Shown here: positions 1 through 6,719 of the stretch, piece by piece
Position numbering within the stretch: position 1 is the stretch's first letter
Layout: every line of letters starts with the position of its first letter
DNA from: Pseudomonadota bacterium
GTDB lineage: Bacteria > Pseudomonadota > Alphaproteobacteria > Rhizobiales > Beijerinckiaceae
Assembly: GCA_023426505.1 (NCBI GenBank)
Contig: JAFAAP010000273.1
Span: forward strand, 1-15,009
DNA: 15,009 nt
Direction of reading: 5' to 3'
Notes under the pieces: model-generated
Databases searched by the model: none
What the model saw: the letters and a program-made list of their open reading frames with translations, nothing else
Told to the model about the DNA's origin: nothing
Made by a program: the position numbers and the translations under genes

Positions 1-131
1 GCCGGAAGGGCAGCTCGTACGGACCGCGGGAGCAGGGGCGGTATGCGGCGGAATTCTACACGACGGTGAAGACCGCCTACACCTTCGACGGCAACGAGCC
101 CTACGTGCCCAAAACAAAATCCAGCGAGTGA
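1..131 (+). CDS. C-terminal end of an unrecognised protein (5' truncated by window)
   Basis: Reading codons from base 3, an open frame runs to TGA at 129-131 and gives a 42-residue tail, which is hydrophilic and rich in Tyr, Lys and Glu, ending in FDGNEPYVPKTKSSE. The start and most of the gene lie outside the window. I do not recognise the family. It ends 323 bases before the next start and is on the same strand. A hairpin at 209-233 lies between them. The call rests only on an uninterrupted frame with high third-position G+C, so it could be a chance frame. Confidence 0.5.
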   Translation, partial: RKGSSYGPREQGRYAAEFYTTVKTAYTFDGNEPYVPKTKSSE

Positions 132-454
132 GACGAGGCGGGGGCGGGTACGATCAGCCAGGCCTCGCTCCTGCAGCAAATTTCACAAATCCTTTATACT
201 TCGAAGGGCTTGAGCGCACTTGTCTCGCTCAAGGGCCGAGGATCTTAACTTTCTGATCAATTTTGCCTTTGAAGTGCCACGATAAGTACTAATTGTTATA
301 TTCACGCTCTACCTGAATTCGGCGGCGTCCTTGTGAACATTATTTCGTTTCTTGCATGATGCATCCGCGAAATACTGTTCCATTATGATGACGAAGCTCT
401 AGAGTTCTGCGTAAAGCCAAGCGTTCATTAACAGCTGCCAGCAAAGAGCTCCCA
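132..454. promoter_or_regulatory. Intergenic gap, AT-richer, upstream of the CYTH-like gene
   Basis: This 323-base stretch has no credible gene on either strand. It is clearly richer in A+T than the flanking genes, especially 241-320 and 340-400, as expected for a promoter region. It contains the hairpin listed separately at 209-233 and T/A-rich segments such as TTGTTATATT near 293-302 that could serve as a -10 region. I could not pair them with a convincing -35 box, so no promoter is called exactly. Confidence 0.4.
209..233 (+). terminator. Hairpin, possible terminator of the upstream gene
   Basis: CTTGAGCG (209-216) and CGCTCAAG (226-233) form a perfect 8-bp stem around a 9-base loop, 78 bases after the stop of the partial gene. 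No run of T follows, so if it terminates transcription it is not a classic intrinsic terminator. It could equally be a protein-binding dyad for the next gene. Confidence 0.35.
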
Positions 455-1213
455 ATGAGTACTTCCCGACGTTATCTGATTGCTTCCTCCTTGGCCCGTC
501 TCATCCGTAAGGAAAGGGGAGGCAATCGTGTCACGGAAGGTCATTTCCCCAACCAGGCTGATCGCAGCTCCTACGTGATCGTCGAGGGCGACAAGGGCAG
601 CTTGGTCCTGATCACGACCGGTCCCGGCGTTCCGATGGAAGAGCGCACCGATGTTCCTCGCGCCCATGCAGAGGCACTGCTGGATGTCACCCCCGGCAAG
701 GTCGACTATGTCCGGTCGCATCTGACGGTGGGTACGCGCGATATTCACATCAACCGCTATGTGACGCCTGGCCCGCTCGATCTGATCTCCGTCGAGTTCG
801 AAAGCGAGGAGGAGGCCAGGGATTTCCGTCCGCTGGCATGGTTCGGCCCCGATGTCACGTCCGATACGGTCTACCAGAACCGCTCCATCGCGCTCGAGGG
901 GCTGCCGCCCGTCCCGGACGTGCCGATTTCGAATGGGGCCCTCAACAGCCTGCTCGACAGCCTGGAGAATCGCTACAGCCCGCCGCGCAGCTATGCCCCG
1001 GCACCTGCCAGGCCGGCTGCCGAGCAGGGCCGTCGCTCTGGCCCGCCATCTCCTCAGCAGCAGGAGAACGCAGGACGCAAGCAGGCTGCGCCGAAGAACG
1101 AGCCTGTTCCTGCAGATGCAGATCACGACGACGAAGGGCATGACCTCAACCTCAACATTGAGGACAACGTGATCCGCGAACTCGCCCGCTCCCTGCGGCC
1201 GCAGCGGCGCTGA
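455..1213 (+). CDS. CYTH-like domain protein with eroded active site and disordered C-terminal tail
   Basis: The protein has 252 residues. Residues about 5-150 have the layout of CYTH/triphosphate-tunnel proteins: an early RRYLIA strand and, most tellingly, a late block with VEFESEEEARDF (113-124), WFGPDVTSD (129-137) and YQNRSIALEGLP (140-151). That block resembles the conserved 'EVEF.SEEAA.F.P.WFG.EVT.D.RY.N..LA' end of many bacterial CYTH proteins. The acidic ExExK strand expected at the N-terminus is replaced by MSTSRRYL, and the paired Arg/Lys strand motifs are largely absent. Polyphosphate or nucleotide catalysis is therefore doubtful and the fold may serve another role. Residues about 172-230 are rich in Pro, Ala, Gln and Arg and look disordered. 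An acidic DADHDDEGHD stretch and a short amphipathic C-terminal helix follow. The ATG at 455 has only a weak purine-rich AAAGAG upstream. The gene converges on the transglycosylase gene with 42 bases between the stops. The fold call is by eye from motif resemblance. Confidence 0.7.
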   Translation: MSTSRRYLIASSLARLIRKERGGNRVTEGHFPNQADRSSYVIVEGDKGSLVLITTGPGVPMEERTDVPRAHAEALLDVTPGKVDYVRSHLTVGTRDIHINRYVTPGPLDLISVEFESEEEARDFRPLAWFGPDVTSDTVYQNRSIALEGLPPVPDVPISNGALNSLLDSLENRYSPPRSYAPAPARPAAEQGRRSGPPSPQQQENAGRKQAAPKNEPVPADADHDDEGHDLNLNIEDNVIRELARSLRPQRR

Positions 1214-1255
1214 GTTCCATATCCGGGTGACGGGGTGCTGGTTCCCGCCACTTAC

Positions 1256-2086
1256 CTAGCTTGGAAGAACGATGCAGCTTCCTCCAGCTCTGCGGATTCG
1301 GTCGCAGAGCTGTGCTGCCTCGTTGCGAGTCGAGGCGGGCGCACGCACCCGATAAAACGTCCGTGTGCCACGGCTGCGCAAACGCGTTCCAATGACCATC
1401 GGCCGCACATCGCCGAGGAGCGATGCGTAAGCTTGCCGGGCGCGCGAGAAACTGGCGAGTGCCGTGGCTTTGGAGAAGTTGCCGGCCAGCTGAACGCCCC
1501 AGGGGGCGAACGGCGCCTCCTCAGGCATGCCACTCCCGGGTTTGCGAAGGGAAGCGACAACCTGAAGGCAACGTTGGGCAGAGGCCGCCTCCTGTGCGTC
1601 GAACGTCTCTGTCCTGTCTGCAGCCCAATCCTCGACTGATCGTCCGGTGACGGCGTATACATAGTTCCTGGTCTCGGATGGCAGGCCGCCTTGGCCGGCG
1701 AGCCACGCTCCGACGCGGGCCGGTCCACCATTGTAGGCGGCTGCCGCAAGGCCGAGATTCCCGAAACGGCCGTTCAGCTCACGGATGAATTCGGCAGCCT
1801 TAGGGATTGCCTGTTCGGGGTCGAAGGGATCCTCCAGCCCCCTCTCCTTTGCGGTGCCTGGCATGAATTGCGCGACGCCTTGTGCGCCGGCAGAACTGGT
1901 GACGCCCGTTCGAAACGAACTCTCCCGCCAGATCAGCCGCGTCAGGAAATCGGGTGGGATCTGGCGGGCGAGGGCAGCTTCGTCAATGAGACGGCACAAA
2001 GCCTGCTCGACAGTCTCGGATCCCGGATTGCCGAAAGCTGCTGCGCTGCTCAGCACAAGACAGCTGAATGCAAGCCGGAACCGCAT
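1256..2086 (-). CDS. Secreted lytic transglycosylase (SLT domain) with C-terminal SPOR domain
   Basis: The protein has 276 residues. Residues 1-19 form a short Sec signal peptide with a hydrophobic core ending near AAAFG. Residues about 40-150 carry the Slt/MltE-type goose-lysozyme fold: the catalytic glutamate is E55 in WRESSF, followed by SSAGAQGVAQFMPGTA (64-79) and AAYNGGPARV (116-125), all hallmarks of the family. Such enzymes cleave the MurNAc-GlcNAc bond of peptidoglycan in the periplasm with formation of 1,6-anhydroMurNAc. Residues about 194-275 (from PWGVQLAGNFS to YRVRAPASTRNEA and a final GGSCIVL) look like a SPOR domain, which binds denuded glycan at division sites. The ATG at 2086 has GAGG about seven bases upstream. 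It is on the same strand as the upstream pgm, but 183 bases and a strong hairpin separate them, so it probably has its own promoter in 2087-2233. The SLT call is firm; the SPOR call is good. Confidence 0.92.
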   Translation of the reverse strand: MRFRLAFSCLVLSSAAAFGNPGSETVEQALCRLIDEAALARQIPPDFLTRLIWRESSFRTGVTSSAGAQGVAQFMPGTAKERGLEDPFDPEQAIPKAAEFIRELNGRFGNLGLAAAAYNGGPARVGAWLAGQGGLPSETRNYVYAVTGRSVEDWAADRTETFDAQEAASAQRCLQVVASLRKPGSGMPEEAPFAPWGVQLAGNFSKATALASFSRARQAYASLLGDVRPMVIGTRLRSRGTRTFYRVRAPASTRNEAAQLCDRIRRAGGSCIVLPS

Positions 2087-2233
2087 GAATGGACCTCGAG
2101 CCCGGAAGCTTCGCCAAAGGAACCCTGTCTCGCCTCAGAGAAGGAGTCTTCAATCTTTTGATGTAGGCGCAGCGTGGCGTTTTCCCAGGGCATCCCGACC
2201 ACTCAATTCCGGGGAGGTCGTGCAGATGGGGTC

Positions 2234-2260
2234 GGCGGCATCGTGCAAAACGATGCCGCC
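2234..2260 (-). terminator. Perfect 11-bp hairpin just after pgm
   Basis: GGCGGCATCGT (2234-2244) and ACGATGCCGCC (2250-2260) are perfect inverted repeats around a 5-base loop, starting nine bases after the pgm stop on the minus strand. The stem is GC-rich and stable. The bases that follow on the minus strand (GACCCCATCTGC) are not a T-run, so it may act as a Rho-assisted terminator or as an mRNA 3' end stabiliser. Confidence 0.75.
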
Positions 2261-2269
2261 TGAGAGTAC

Positions 2270-3901
2270 TCAGGTGATGACCGAAGGAGCATCACGCCCG
2301 GTCAGGCGTATGATGTCAGCGATTTCATTGGCAGCGTTCGCGACGGGTGCCAGAATATCCGCCACAGGCAGATCATGGCGGCTGACATCGGGTTCGAAGC
2401 GCTCAAGGTAGACGCGAAGCGTCGCCCCGGACGTTCCTGTGCCTGACAGGCGGAATACCGCGCGAGCGTCCTCCTTGAAGAGAATGCGCACCCCTTGGCG
2501 TGGCGTGACAGACCCGTCCACCGGGTCTGTATAGGAGAAGTCGTCGCAACGTTCGACCGTGAGGTCGCCGAACTGCTGGCCCGGCAGGGCTGCAAGCTTG
2601 CCGCGAAGTTTGTCCATCAGATCATTGGCTGCCTTGGTGTCGAGGTCTTCGTAATCGTGACGGGAATAATAATCCCTCCCGAACGACGCCCAATGATCGC
2701 GCACGATTTGGTCCGCCGGCTTCTTGATCTCCGCCAGGATGTTGAGCCAGAGGAGCACAGCCCAAAGACCGTCCTTTTCCCGGATGTGATTGGAGCCTGT
2801 TCCGGCGCTTTCCTCTCCGCACAGGGTGATCAGACCGGCATCGAGGAGGTTGGCGAAGAACTTCCAGCCGGTCGGGGTTTCATAGGACCGAATGCCGAGC
2901 TTCGCGGCGACCCGATCGGCCGCGCGGCTCGTCGGCATCGACCTTGCGACACCGGCAAGGCCTCCCTTGTAACCCGGAGCCAAGTGGGCATGTGCCGTCA
3001 AGATCGCGAGGCTGTCACTGGGTGTCACGAACAGGCCAGGGGCGACGATCATGTTGCGATCACCGTCGCCGTCGGATGCGGCACCGAAGTCCGGTGCATC
3101 CGGACCGCACATGAGGTCCATCAGGTCATGGGCGTGCACCGGGTTCGGGTCCGGGTGGTGGCCGCCGAAATCCGGTTTCGGCTCCCCGTTCACCACGGTC
3201 CCAGCCGGAGCGCCAAGCCTGTCCTCCAGAATGGCTTTGGCATAAGGGCCTGTCACGGCGCTCAAAGCATCGAAACGCATGCGGAAGCCTGACCGGAACA
3301 GATCGCCGATCCGCCCGAAATCGAGAAGGCTCTCCATCAGTTCCGCGTAATCCGCCACCGAGTCGATCACCTGGACGGTGATGTCTCCAAGACGCGTTTC
3401 GCCAAGGCGTTCCAAGTCGATGTCGGGTGCATCCACGATCCGGTATTCGGCCATCGCGCTTGCACGCTTGAAGACCGCTTCGGTAAAGGACTCGGGAGCA
3501 GGGCCCCCATGAGCCATGTTGAACTTGATCCCGAAATCACCCTCCGGACCGCCCGGGTTGTGACTGGCCGAGAGCACAAGGCCCCCGATGGCTTTATGCT
3601 TGCGGATGACACAGGAAGCGGCTGGTGTCGACAGAAGGCCGCCCCTACCGACGAGGATGCGCCTGAATCCGTTGGCGGCAGCCATTTTCAAGGCCGTCTG
3701 AATCACTGTCTCGTTGAAGTACCGGCCATCGCCGCCGATCACGAGTGTTGCGCCTTCGGACCCCTCGACGGTGTCGAAGATCGCTTGAATGAAATTCTCC
3801 ACATAGCGCGGCTGCTGGAAGACGGTCACTTTCTTCCGCAGCCCCGAGGTGCCTGGGCGTTGATCGGAGAAGGGGGTGGTGGGGACGCGGTTGATCGCCA
3901 T
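2270..3901 (-). CDS. pgm: Phosphoglucomutase (alpha-D-glucose-1,6-phosphomutase)
   Basis: This enzyme interconverts glucose-1-phosphate and glucose-6-phosphate in the cytoplasm, linking glycolysis to glycogen, exopolysaccharide and LPS sugar nucleotides. With the start at 3901 the protein is 543 residues, matching the roughly 542 residues I recall for Agrobacterium Pgm (ExoC/PscA), and the two are very similar from TTP.DQ.PGTSGLRKK to the final VIT. All family landmarks are present: PGTSGLRKK near residues 16-24, the phosphoserine loop SASHNPGG with S113, the metal loop SDGDGDRN with D276, D278 and D280, the sugar loop GEES (361-364), and the phosphate-binding RLSGTGTSGATLRVY near the C-terminus. 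The same frame is open up to 4039 (46 more residues, beginning MFIFGRR), but that extension looks unrelated to the family, so I chose the internal ATG at 3901, which has AGAGA about ten bases upstream. It is divergent from lolA. In rhizobia loss of this enzyme affects surface polysaccharides. Confidence 0.95.
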   Translation of the reverse strand: MAINRVPTTPFSDQRPGTSGLRKKVTVFQQPRYVENFIQAIFDTVEGSEGATLVIGGDGRYFNETVIQTALKMAAANGFRRILVGRGGLLSTPAASCVIRKHKAIGGLVLSASHNPGGPEGDFGIKFNMAHGGPAPESFTEAVFKRASAMAEYRIVDAPDIDLERLGETRLGDITVQVIDSVADYAELMESLLDFGRIGDLFRSGFRMRFDALSAVTGPYAKAILEDRLGAPAGTVVNGEPKPDFGGHHPDPNPVHAHDLMDLMCGPDAPDFGAASDGDGDRNMIVAPGLFVTPSDSLAILTAHAHLAPGYKGGLAGVARSMPTSRAADRVAAKLGIRSYETPTGWKFFANLLDAGLITLCGEESAGTGSNHIREKDGLWAVLLWLNILAEIKKPADQIVRDHWASFGRDYYSRHDYEDLDTKAANDLMDKLRGKLAALPGQQFGDLTVERCDDFSYTDPVDGSVTPRQGVRILFKEDARAVFRLSGTGTSGATLRVYLERFEPDVSRHDLPVADILAPVANAANEIADIIRLTGRDAPSVIT

Positions 3902-4251
3902 GAGCGCTTGATCTCTGTTCTTCATTCGGCCGCGGCTCGGGCCCAAGGTCTCAGCCCGAACGGACTTAGCCATCAAGTGTCTGGCATTCCGGATCAAGGC
4001 CAAGGTGTCAGATAGGATACGACGGCCGAAAATAAACATCTTCGGTCGAGTTCTGCCTGAACATCACTTCATTGCGCATTGCCGTGGCGGATGCAACAGA
4101 ATACCGCATGGCTTGTCGACCGCATGGGAATTCCCATGTGAAGCATGGGAGTGGCTGTTCTGCCTTCATTCAGCCCTTAAAGCCCAGCATCTGACCTGAA
4201 GGTTCGTCCGAGGAAACCTCCGGTTGGTATTCGTTGTTAAGTGGTGAGTTC
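3902..4251. promoter_or_regulatory. Divergent pgm/lolA intergenic region
   Basis: This 350-base stretch lies between the divergent pgm and lolA starts and should hold promoters for both. Short open frames here, including the in-frame upstream extension of pgm to 4039, do not resemble known proteins. The only strong signal is the palindrome at 4123-4138 with its extra half copy at 4144-4150, listed separately. I could not place -35/-10 boxes with confidence. Confidence 0.5.
4123..4150. promoter_or_regulatory. 16-bp perfect palindrome plus third half-site (candidate operator)
   Basis: CATGGGAATTCCCATG at 4123-4138 is a perfect dyad. CATGGGA recurs at 4144-4150, so the half-site appears three times in 28 bases. 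It lies 114 bases before the lolA start and 222 bases upstream of the pgm start. An even, gapless dyad of this size suits a dimeric repressor. The regulator is unknown, and I do not recognise the motif. Confidence 0.45.
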
Positions 4252-5250
4252 ATGCGCAAGAAGTCCACATTCGTTCTTTACAGTCTCGCCGTCGGGCTTG
4301 CTTGCTCCTCCCCGTCTTTTGCGCAGGCTGATCCGCTGACGCGATTTCTCGACGGAATGTTCAAGCGCGATGCGGCCCGTCCGGAGGCGGCTCCCGCTGA
4401 ACAATCTGCACCGGCGCCGACGTCTCCGGCCGAAAGGGCGCCGACACGCGTCGCCCCAAAACCACCCGCAGTTCCCCAGCCCAGGGCGGCTTCCAATCCA
4501 AGTACACTTCCCTCGCGGCCCCAACCCCAGCGTGTCGAGACCGGCAGCGACGCCGTCAAGCCCGCTGCAGCCCCGGAGAAGGCCAAGCCCAGGATGCCTG
4601 CTCAGGCAGTCAAGCCGCCCGCTGCCCCGGCACCCAAGTCTGAAGCTTCCGCTTCGGACGCGTCAACGCCAGCCAAAGCAAGCGTTGTTCCTGTCAGGGC
4701 AGCGGCTCCCACAGCATCGTCCGTGCAACCAGTGCCGACGTCTCCGGCTGCCGCGCTCGAGCGGGTGAACGGCTACTTCAACAGCATCGACCAGCTGACA
4801 GCATCCTTCGTTCAGACGAGTGCCAATGGGCAGCGTGCAGAAGGGACCCTGTCCATGAGACGACCGGGTCAGCTCCACTTCGCCTATGCTCCGCCGAGTT
4901 CACTGGAAATCGTTTCCGATGGGCGGTCGGTCGCCATTCGTGACAAGAAACTCGGCACCAACGACGTCTACTCGATCCGTCAGACGCCGCTGAAATTCCT
5001 CGTGCAGGACCAGGTGGATCTTGCAAAGGACACCAAAGTTCAGGACGTGCAGATCGGTCCCGATGGCATTATCACGGTTCGGTTCGAGGACAGTGCGACT
5101 CTGGGCGGGACGTCGAAAATCACCCTGCGGTTCGACGCTCGCGCGAATGCGCTGCGCCAATGGACCGTAATCGACGCTCAAGGCTATGAGACGACGGTCA
5201 TTCTCTCCGGTCTCAACGTGGTGCGCCGGACAAGCGCGGAGGTGAACTGA
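4252..5250 (+). CDS. lolA: LolA-family outer-membrane lipoprotein carrier with long Ala/Pro-rich linker
   Basis: The protein has 332 residues. A Sec signal peptide covers 1-26, with positive MRKK, a hydrophobic core and likely cleavage after SFAQA. Residues about 41-164 are a low-complexity Ala/Pro/Lys/Ser linker. Residues about 165-327 form the LolA domain: a start like YFNSIDQLTASFVQTSANGQ, then GTLSMRRPGQLHFAYAPPSS, VSDGRSVAIRD, TPLKFLV and a DAQGYETTVILSG end, all in the order seen in LolA. LolA receives lipoproteins from LolCDE and carries them across the periplasm to the outer membrane. The ATG at 4252 is chosen because it starts a clean signal peptide and has GGTGAG four bases upstream; an in-frame TTG at 4234 would add six residues before it. 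A cysteine at 18 is not in a good lipobox (GLAC), so a soluble periplasmic protein is expected. The long linker is unusual, since LolA is normally near 200 residues. Confidence 0.9.
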   Translation: MRKKSTFVLYSLAVGLACSSPSFAQADPLTRFLDGMFKRDAARPEAAPAEQSAPAPTSPAERAPTRVAPKPPAVPQPRAASNPSTLPSRPQPQRVETGSDAVKPAAAPEKAKPRMPAQAVKPPAAPAPKSEASASDASTPAKASVVPVRAAAPTASSVQPVPTSPAAALERVNGYFNSIDQLTASFVQTSANGQRAEGTLSMRRPGQLHFAYAPPSSLEIVSDGRSVAIRDKKLGTNDVYSIRQTPLKFLVQDQVDLAKDTKVQDVQIGPDGIITVRFEDSATLGGTSKITLRFDARANALRQWTVIDAQGYETTVILSGLNVVRRTSAEVN

Positions 5251-5508
5251 GGGAGACAGAAGAGCATCGATCGTTTGATGCGGCGAGCATGAATGTCCAT
5301 GCGTTCTACTCAGGATGGCTTTGTCGACTGCCGTATTGGTTTTGGCTCGGACGTAGCCAGCGCCAACGTGCAAGTATGATCTCTATCAGACACAAGAGAG
5401 GCCGATCAGTTAATTGGGCAGAAATACGCGCTTCAGCCGAAGCAGGGCGCCGTGTCCAACCTGGAACCTGGTCGTAAGCTAGTGACCCATGGTAGAGGTT
5501 GAGGACGA

Positions 5509-5904
5509 TTACATATACCGACCGTTCCGCTGCAAGACTTCGATCTTGTAGCCATCTGGGTCCTGTACAAAGAAGAATGTGGCAAGATGATTGCCTCCGT
5601 GCTCCAGCGTCTTCACGGGAGTCGGAGCAAAGCCGAGACTTATCAATCTTTCTCGTTCGGCATTCACGTCGTCGACCGAGAAGGCGATATGGCCGTACCC
5701 GTCGCCGAGCTGGTACGGTTCCGTCCGGCCGTGGTTGATGGTGAGCTCAAGCTCGAAATCGGTCTCGGCGTTGCGCAGGTAGACGAGCGTGAACCCCTCG
5801 AAGAGGAAGCGATCCACCACCTGAAGACCGAATGCATTTATGTAGAATTCTGTCGAGCGCTGTTCATCCAGCACACGGATCATGGAATGAATTGCTTTGG
5901 CCAT
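5509..5904 (-). CDS. VOC-family glyoxalase I-like protein (lactoylglutathione lyase type)
   Basis: The protein has 131 residues, the size of bacterial glyoxalase I. Like E. coli GloA, it has two beta-alpha-beta-beta-beta halves and the four expected metal ligands: H6 (KAIHSMIRV), E53 (ELELTINHG), H72 (GYGHIAFSVDD) and E122 (DPDGYKIEVLQ). Glyoxalase I converts the hemithioacetal of methylglyoxal and glutathione to S-lactoylglutathione, a detoxification step in the cytoplasm. Conservation of the ligands supports a true metalloenzyme, but VOC paralogues act on many substrates, so methylglyoxal is an inference. The ATG at 5904 has a clear GGAGG six bases upstream and gives the family length; the frame stays open to 5970 but that extension has no family match. 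It converges on lolA (258 bases between stops) and lies 146 bases beyond the response-regulator stop, behind a hairpin, so it probably has its own promoter. Confidence 0.88.
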   Translation of the reverse strand: MAKAIHSMIRVLDEQRSTEFYINAFGLQVVDRFLFEGFTLVYLRNAETDFELELTINHGRTEPYQLGDGYGHIAFSVDDVNAERERLISLGFAPTPVKTLEHGGNHLATFFFVQDPDGYKIEVLQRNGRYM

Positions 5905-5987
5905 GATTGCCTCCGGTCGGTGCAAATGGTTGGAAGCGACGCTCAAATCACTTTCTCTGGAATGGAGCAATATCTTTCCGCAGCAAT

Positions 5988-6017
5988 ACGGCCAGCCTCC
6001 TCAAGAAGGCTGGCCGT
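5988..6017 (-). terminator. Terminator-like hairpin after the two-component operon
   Basis: Bases 5988-5998 (ACGGCCAGCCT) pair perfectly with 6007-6017 (AGGCTGGCCGT), an 11-bp GC-rich stem with an 8-base loop, 33 bases past the response-regulator stop on the minus strand. No long T-run follows. It lies between the two-component genes and the VOC gene, so it likely ends or trims the first transcript. Confidence 0.7.
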
Positions 6018-6033
6018 CCGAAATAGAGCGTAT

Positions 6034-6061
6034 CGGTCCGTTCTGTTCGATCAACGGACCG
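6034..6061 (-). terminator. Second hairpin overlapping the response-regulator stop codon
   Basis: CGGTCCGTT (6034-6042) and AACGGACCG (6053-6061) form a 9-bp perfect stem with a 10-base loop. The stop codon of the response regulator (6051-6053) falls inside the structure. Together with the hairpin at 5988-6017 it makes a tandem pair, suited to termination or to protecting the mRNA 3' end. Confidence 0.5.
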
Positions 6062-6719
6062 TGTGCGAACGGTGGGACATTCTGTCTGAGGCCAGCAGCG
6101 CTGCCTCCACCCGGTTACGGACTTGGAGTTTTTGCAGAATGTTGGTCAGATGATGCTTGATCGTCTTCTCGCTCAGGTCGAGCTTGTTGCCAATCTCTTT
6201 GTTGCTGTGACCCTCCACGAGAATAGAGAGGATCTGCTCCTCACGGGGGGTCAACCCGGAGAAGCGGTCCGGGCGCTTCTCCTCTCGCGCGGGCCCGGAG
6301 CCTGAACGCATCAGGAGCTTGGCCGCAAGATTGGGCGATACGTAGTTCTCTCCTTGGCTGATCAGCCGCACCGTCTGGACGAGTTCAGGGCCGCTGGTTC
6401 CCTTGAGAAGATAGCCTCCGGCTCCCTGCTTGAGAGCCGAGCAGACTTGATCTTCGTCGGCGACGACCGTCAGCATCAGGGTTCTGACCGACGGGTGGCT
6501 CCGGGCGATCGTCTCAATGGCGCTCAGTCCGCCGCCGGGCATGGTCATGTCGAGCACAAGGACGTCGGGCTTATGGTCCTGGGCGATTCGAACGGCATCG
6601 GCCGCTGAAGCACCTTGACCGACGATCTCGATATCCGGCTGCGCAGCAAGGGTGAAAACGACGCCGTCCCTGTAAAGGGGATGATCGTCGACCACACCGA
6701 CGCGAATTCTATTATCCAT
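6051..6719 (-). CDS. NarL/NreC-type response regulator with LuxR HTH output
   Basis: The protein has 222 residues. Residues 1-120 are a receiver domain with the acidic pair D11/D12 (VVDDHPLYRDGV), phospho-acceptor D57 (VLVLDMTMPGG), the conserved Thr near 84 and K106 (YLLKGTSG). Residues about 155-210 are a GerE/LuxR helix-turn-helix: GLTPREEQILSILVEG, then SNKEIGNKLDLSEKTIKHH and a final VRNRVEA block. A phosphorylated regulator of this class dimerises and binds inverted heptamers. Its ATG (6717-6719) lies inside the end of the kinase gene: the two overlap by eight bases, which indicates co-transcription and probably translational coupling. Its partner is the upstream histidine kinase. The target is not shown by the gene itself, but a NarL-type site lies in the divergent region beyond the kinase. 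Confidence 0.95.
   Translation of the reverse strand: MDNRIRVGVVDDHPLYRDGVVFTLAAQPDIEIVGQGASAADAVRIAQDHKPDVLVLDMTMPGGGLSAIETIARSHPSVRTLMLTVVADEDQVCSALKQGAGGYLLKGTSGPELVQTVRLISQGENYVSPNLAAKLLMRSGSGPAREEKRPDRFSGLTPREEQILSILVEGHSNKEIGNKLDLSEKTIKHHLTNILQKLQVRNRVEAALLASDRMSHRSHTVR

Noticed and set aside
428..1141. 237-codon minus-strand frame opposite the CYTH-like gene
   Set aside because: The + strand product has CYTH-like motifs; the minus product looks like reverse-complement composition with no known motif.
2495..3292. 265-codon + strand frame opposite pgm
   Set aside because: Lies fully inside an unmistakable phosphoglucomutase gene and has no domain resemblance.
4252..4329. Possible lipobox in the LolA signal sequence (GLAC, Cys18)
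   Set aside because: Position -3 is Gly instead of Leu/Val/Ile-like, and a good signal peptidase I site (SFAQA) follows, so a soluble periplasmic protein is more likely.
5289..5477. 62-codon + strand frame after lolA
   Set aside because: Trp/Arg-rich random-looking product without a ribosome-binding site, in a gap between convergent genes.
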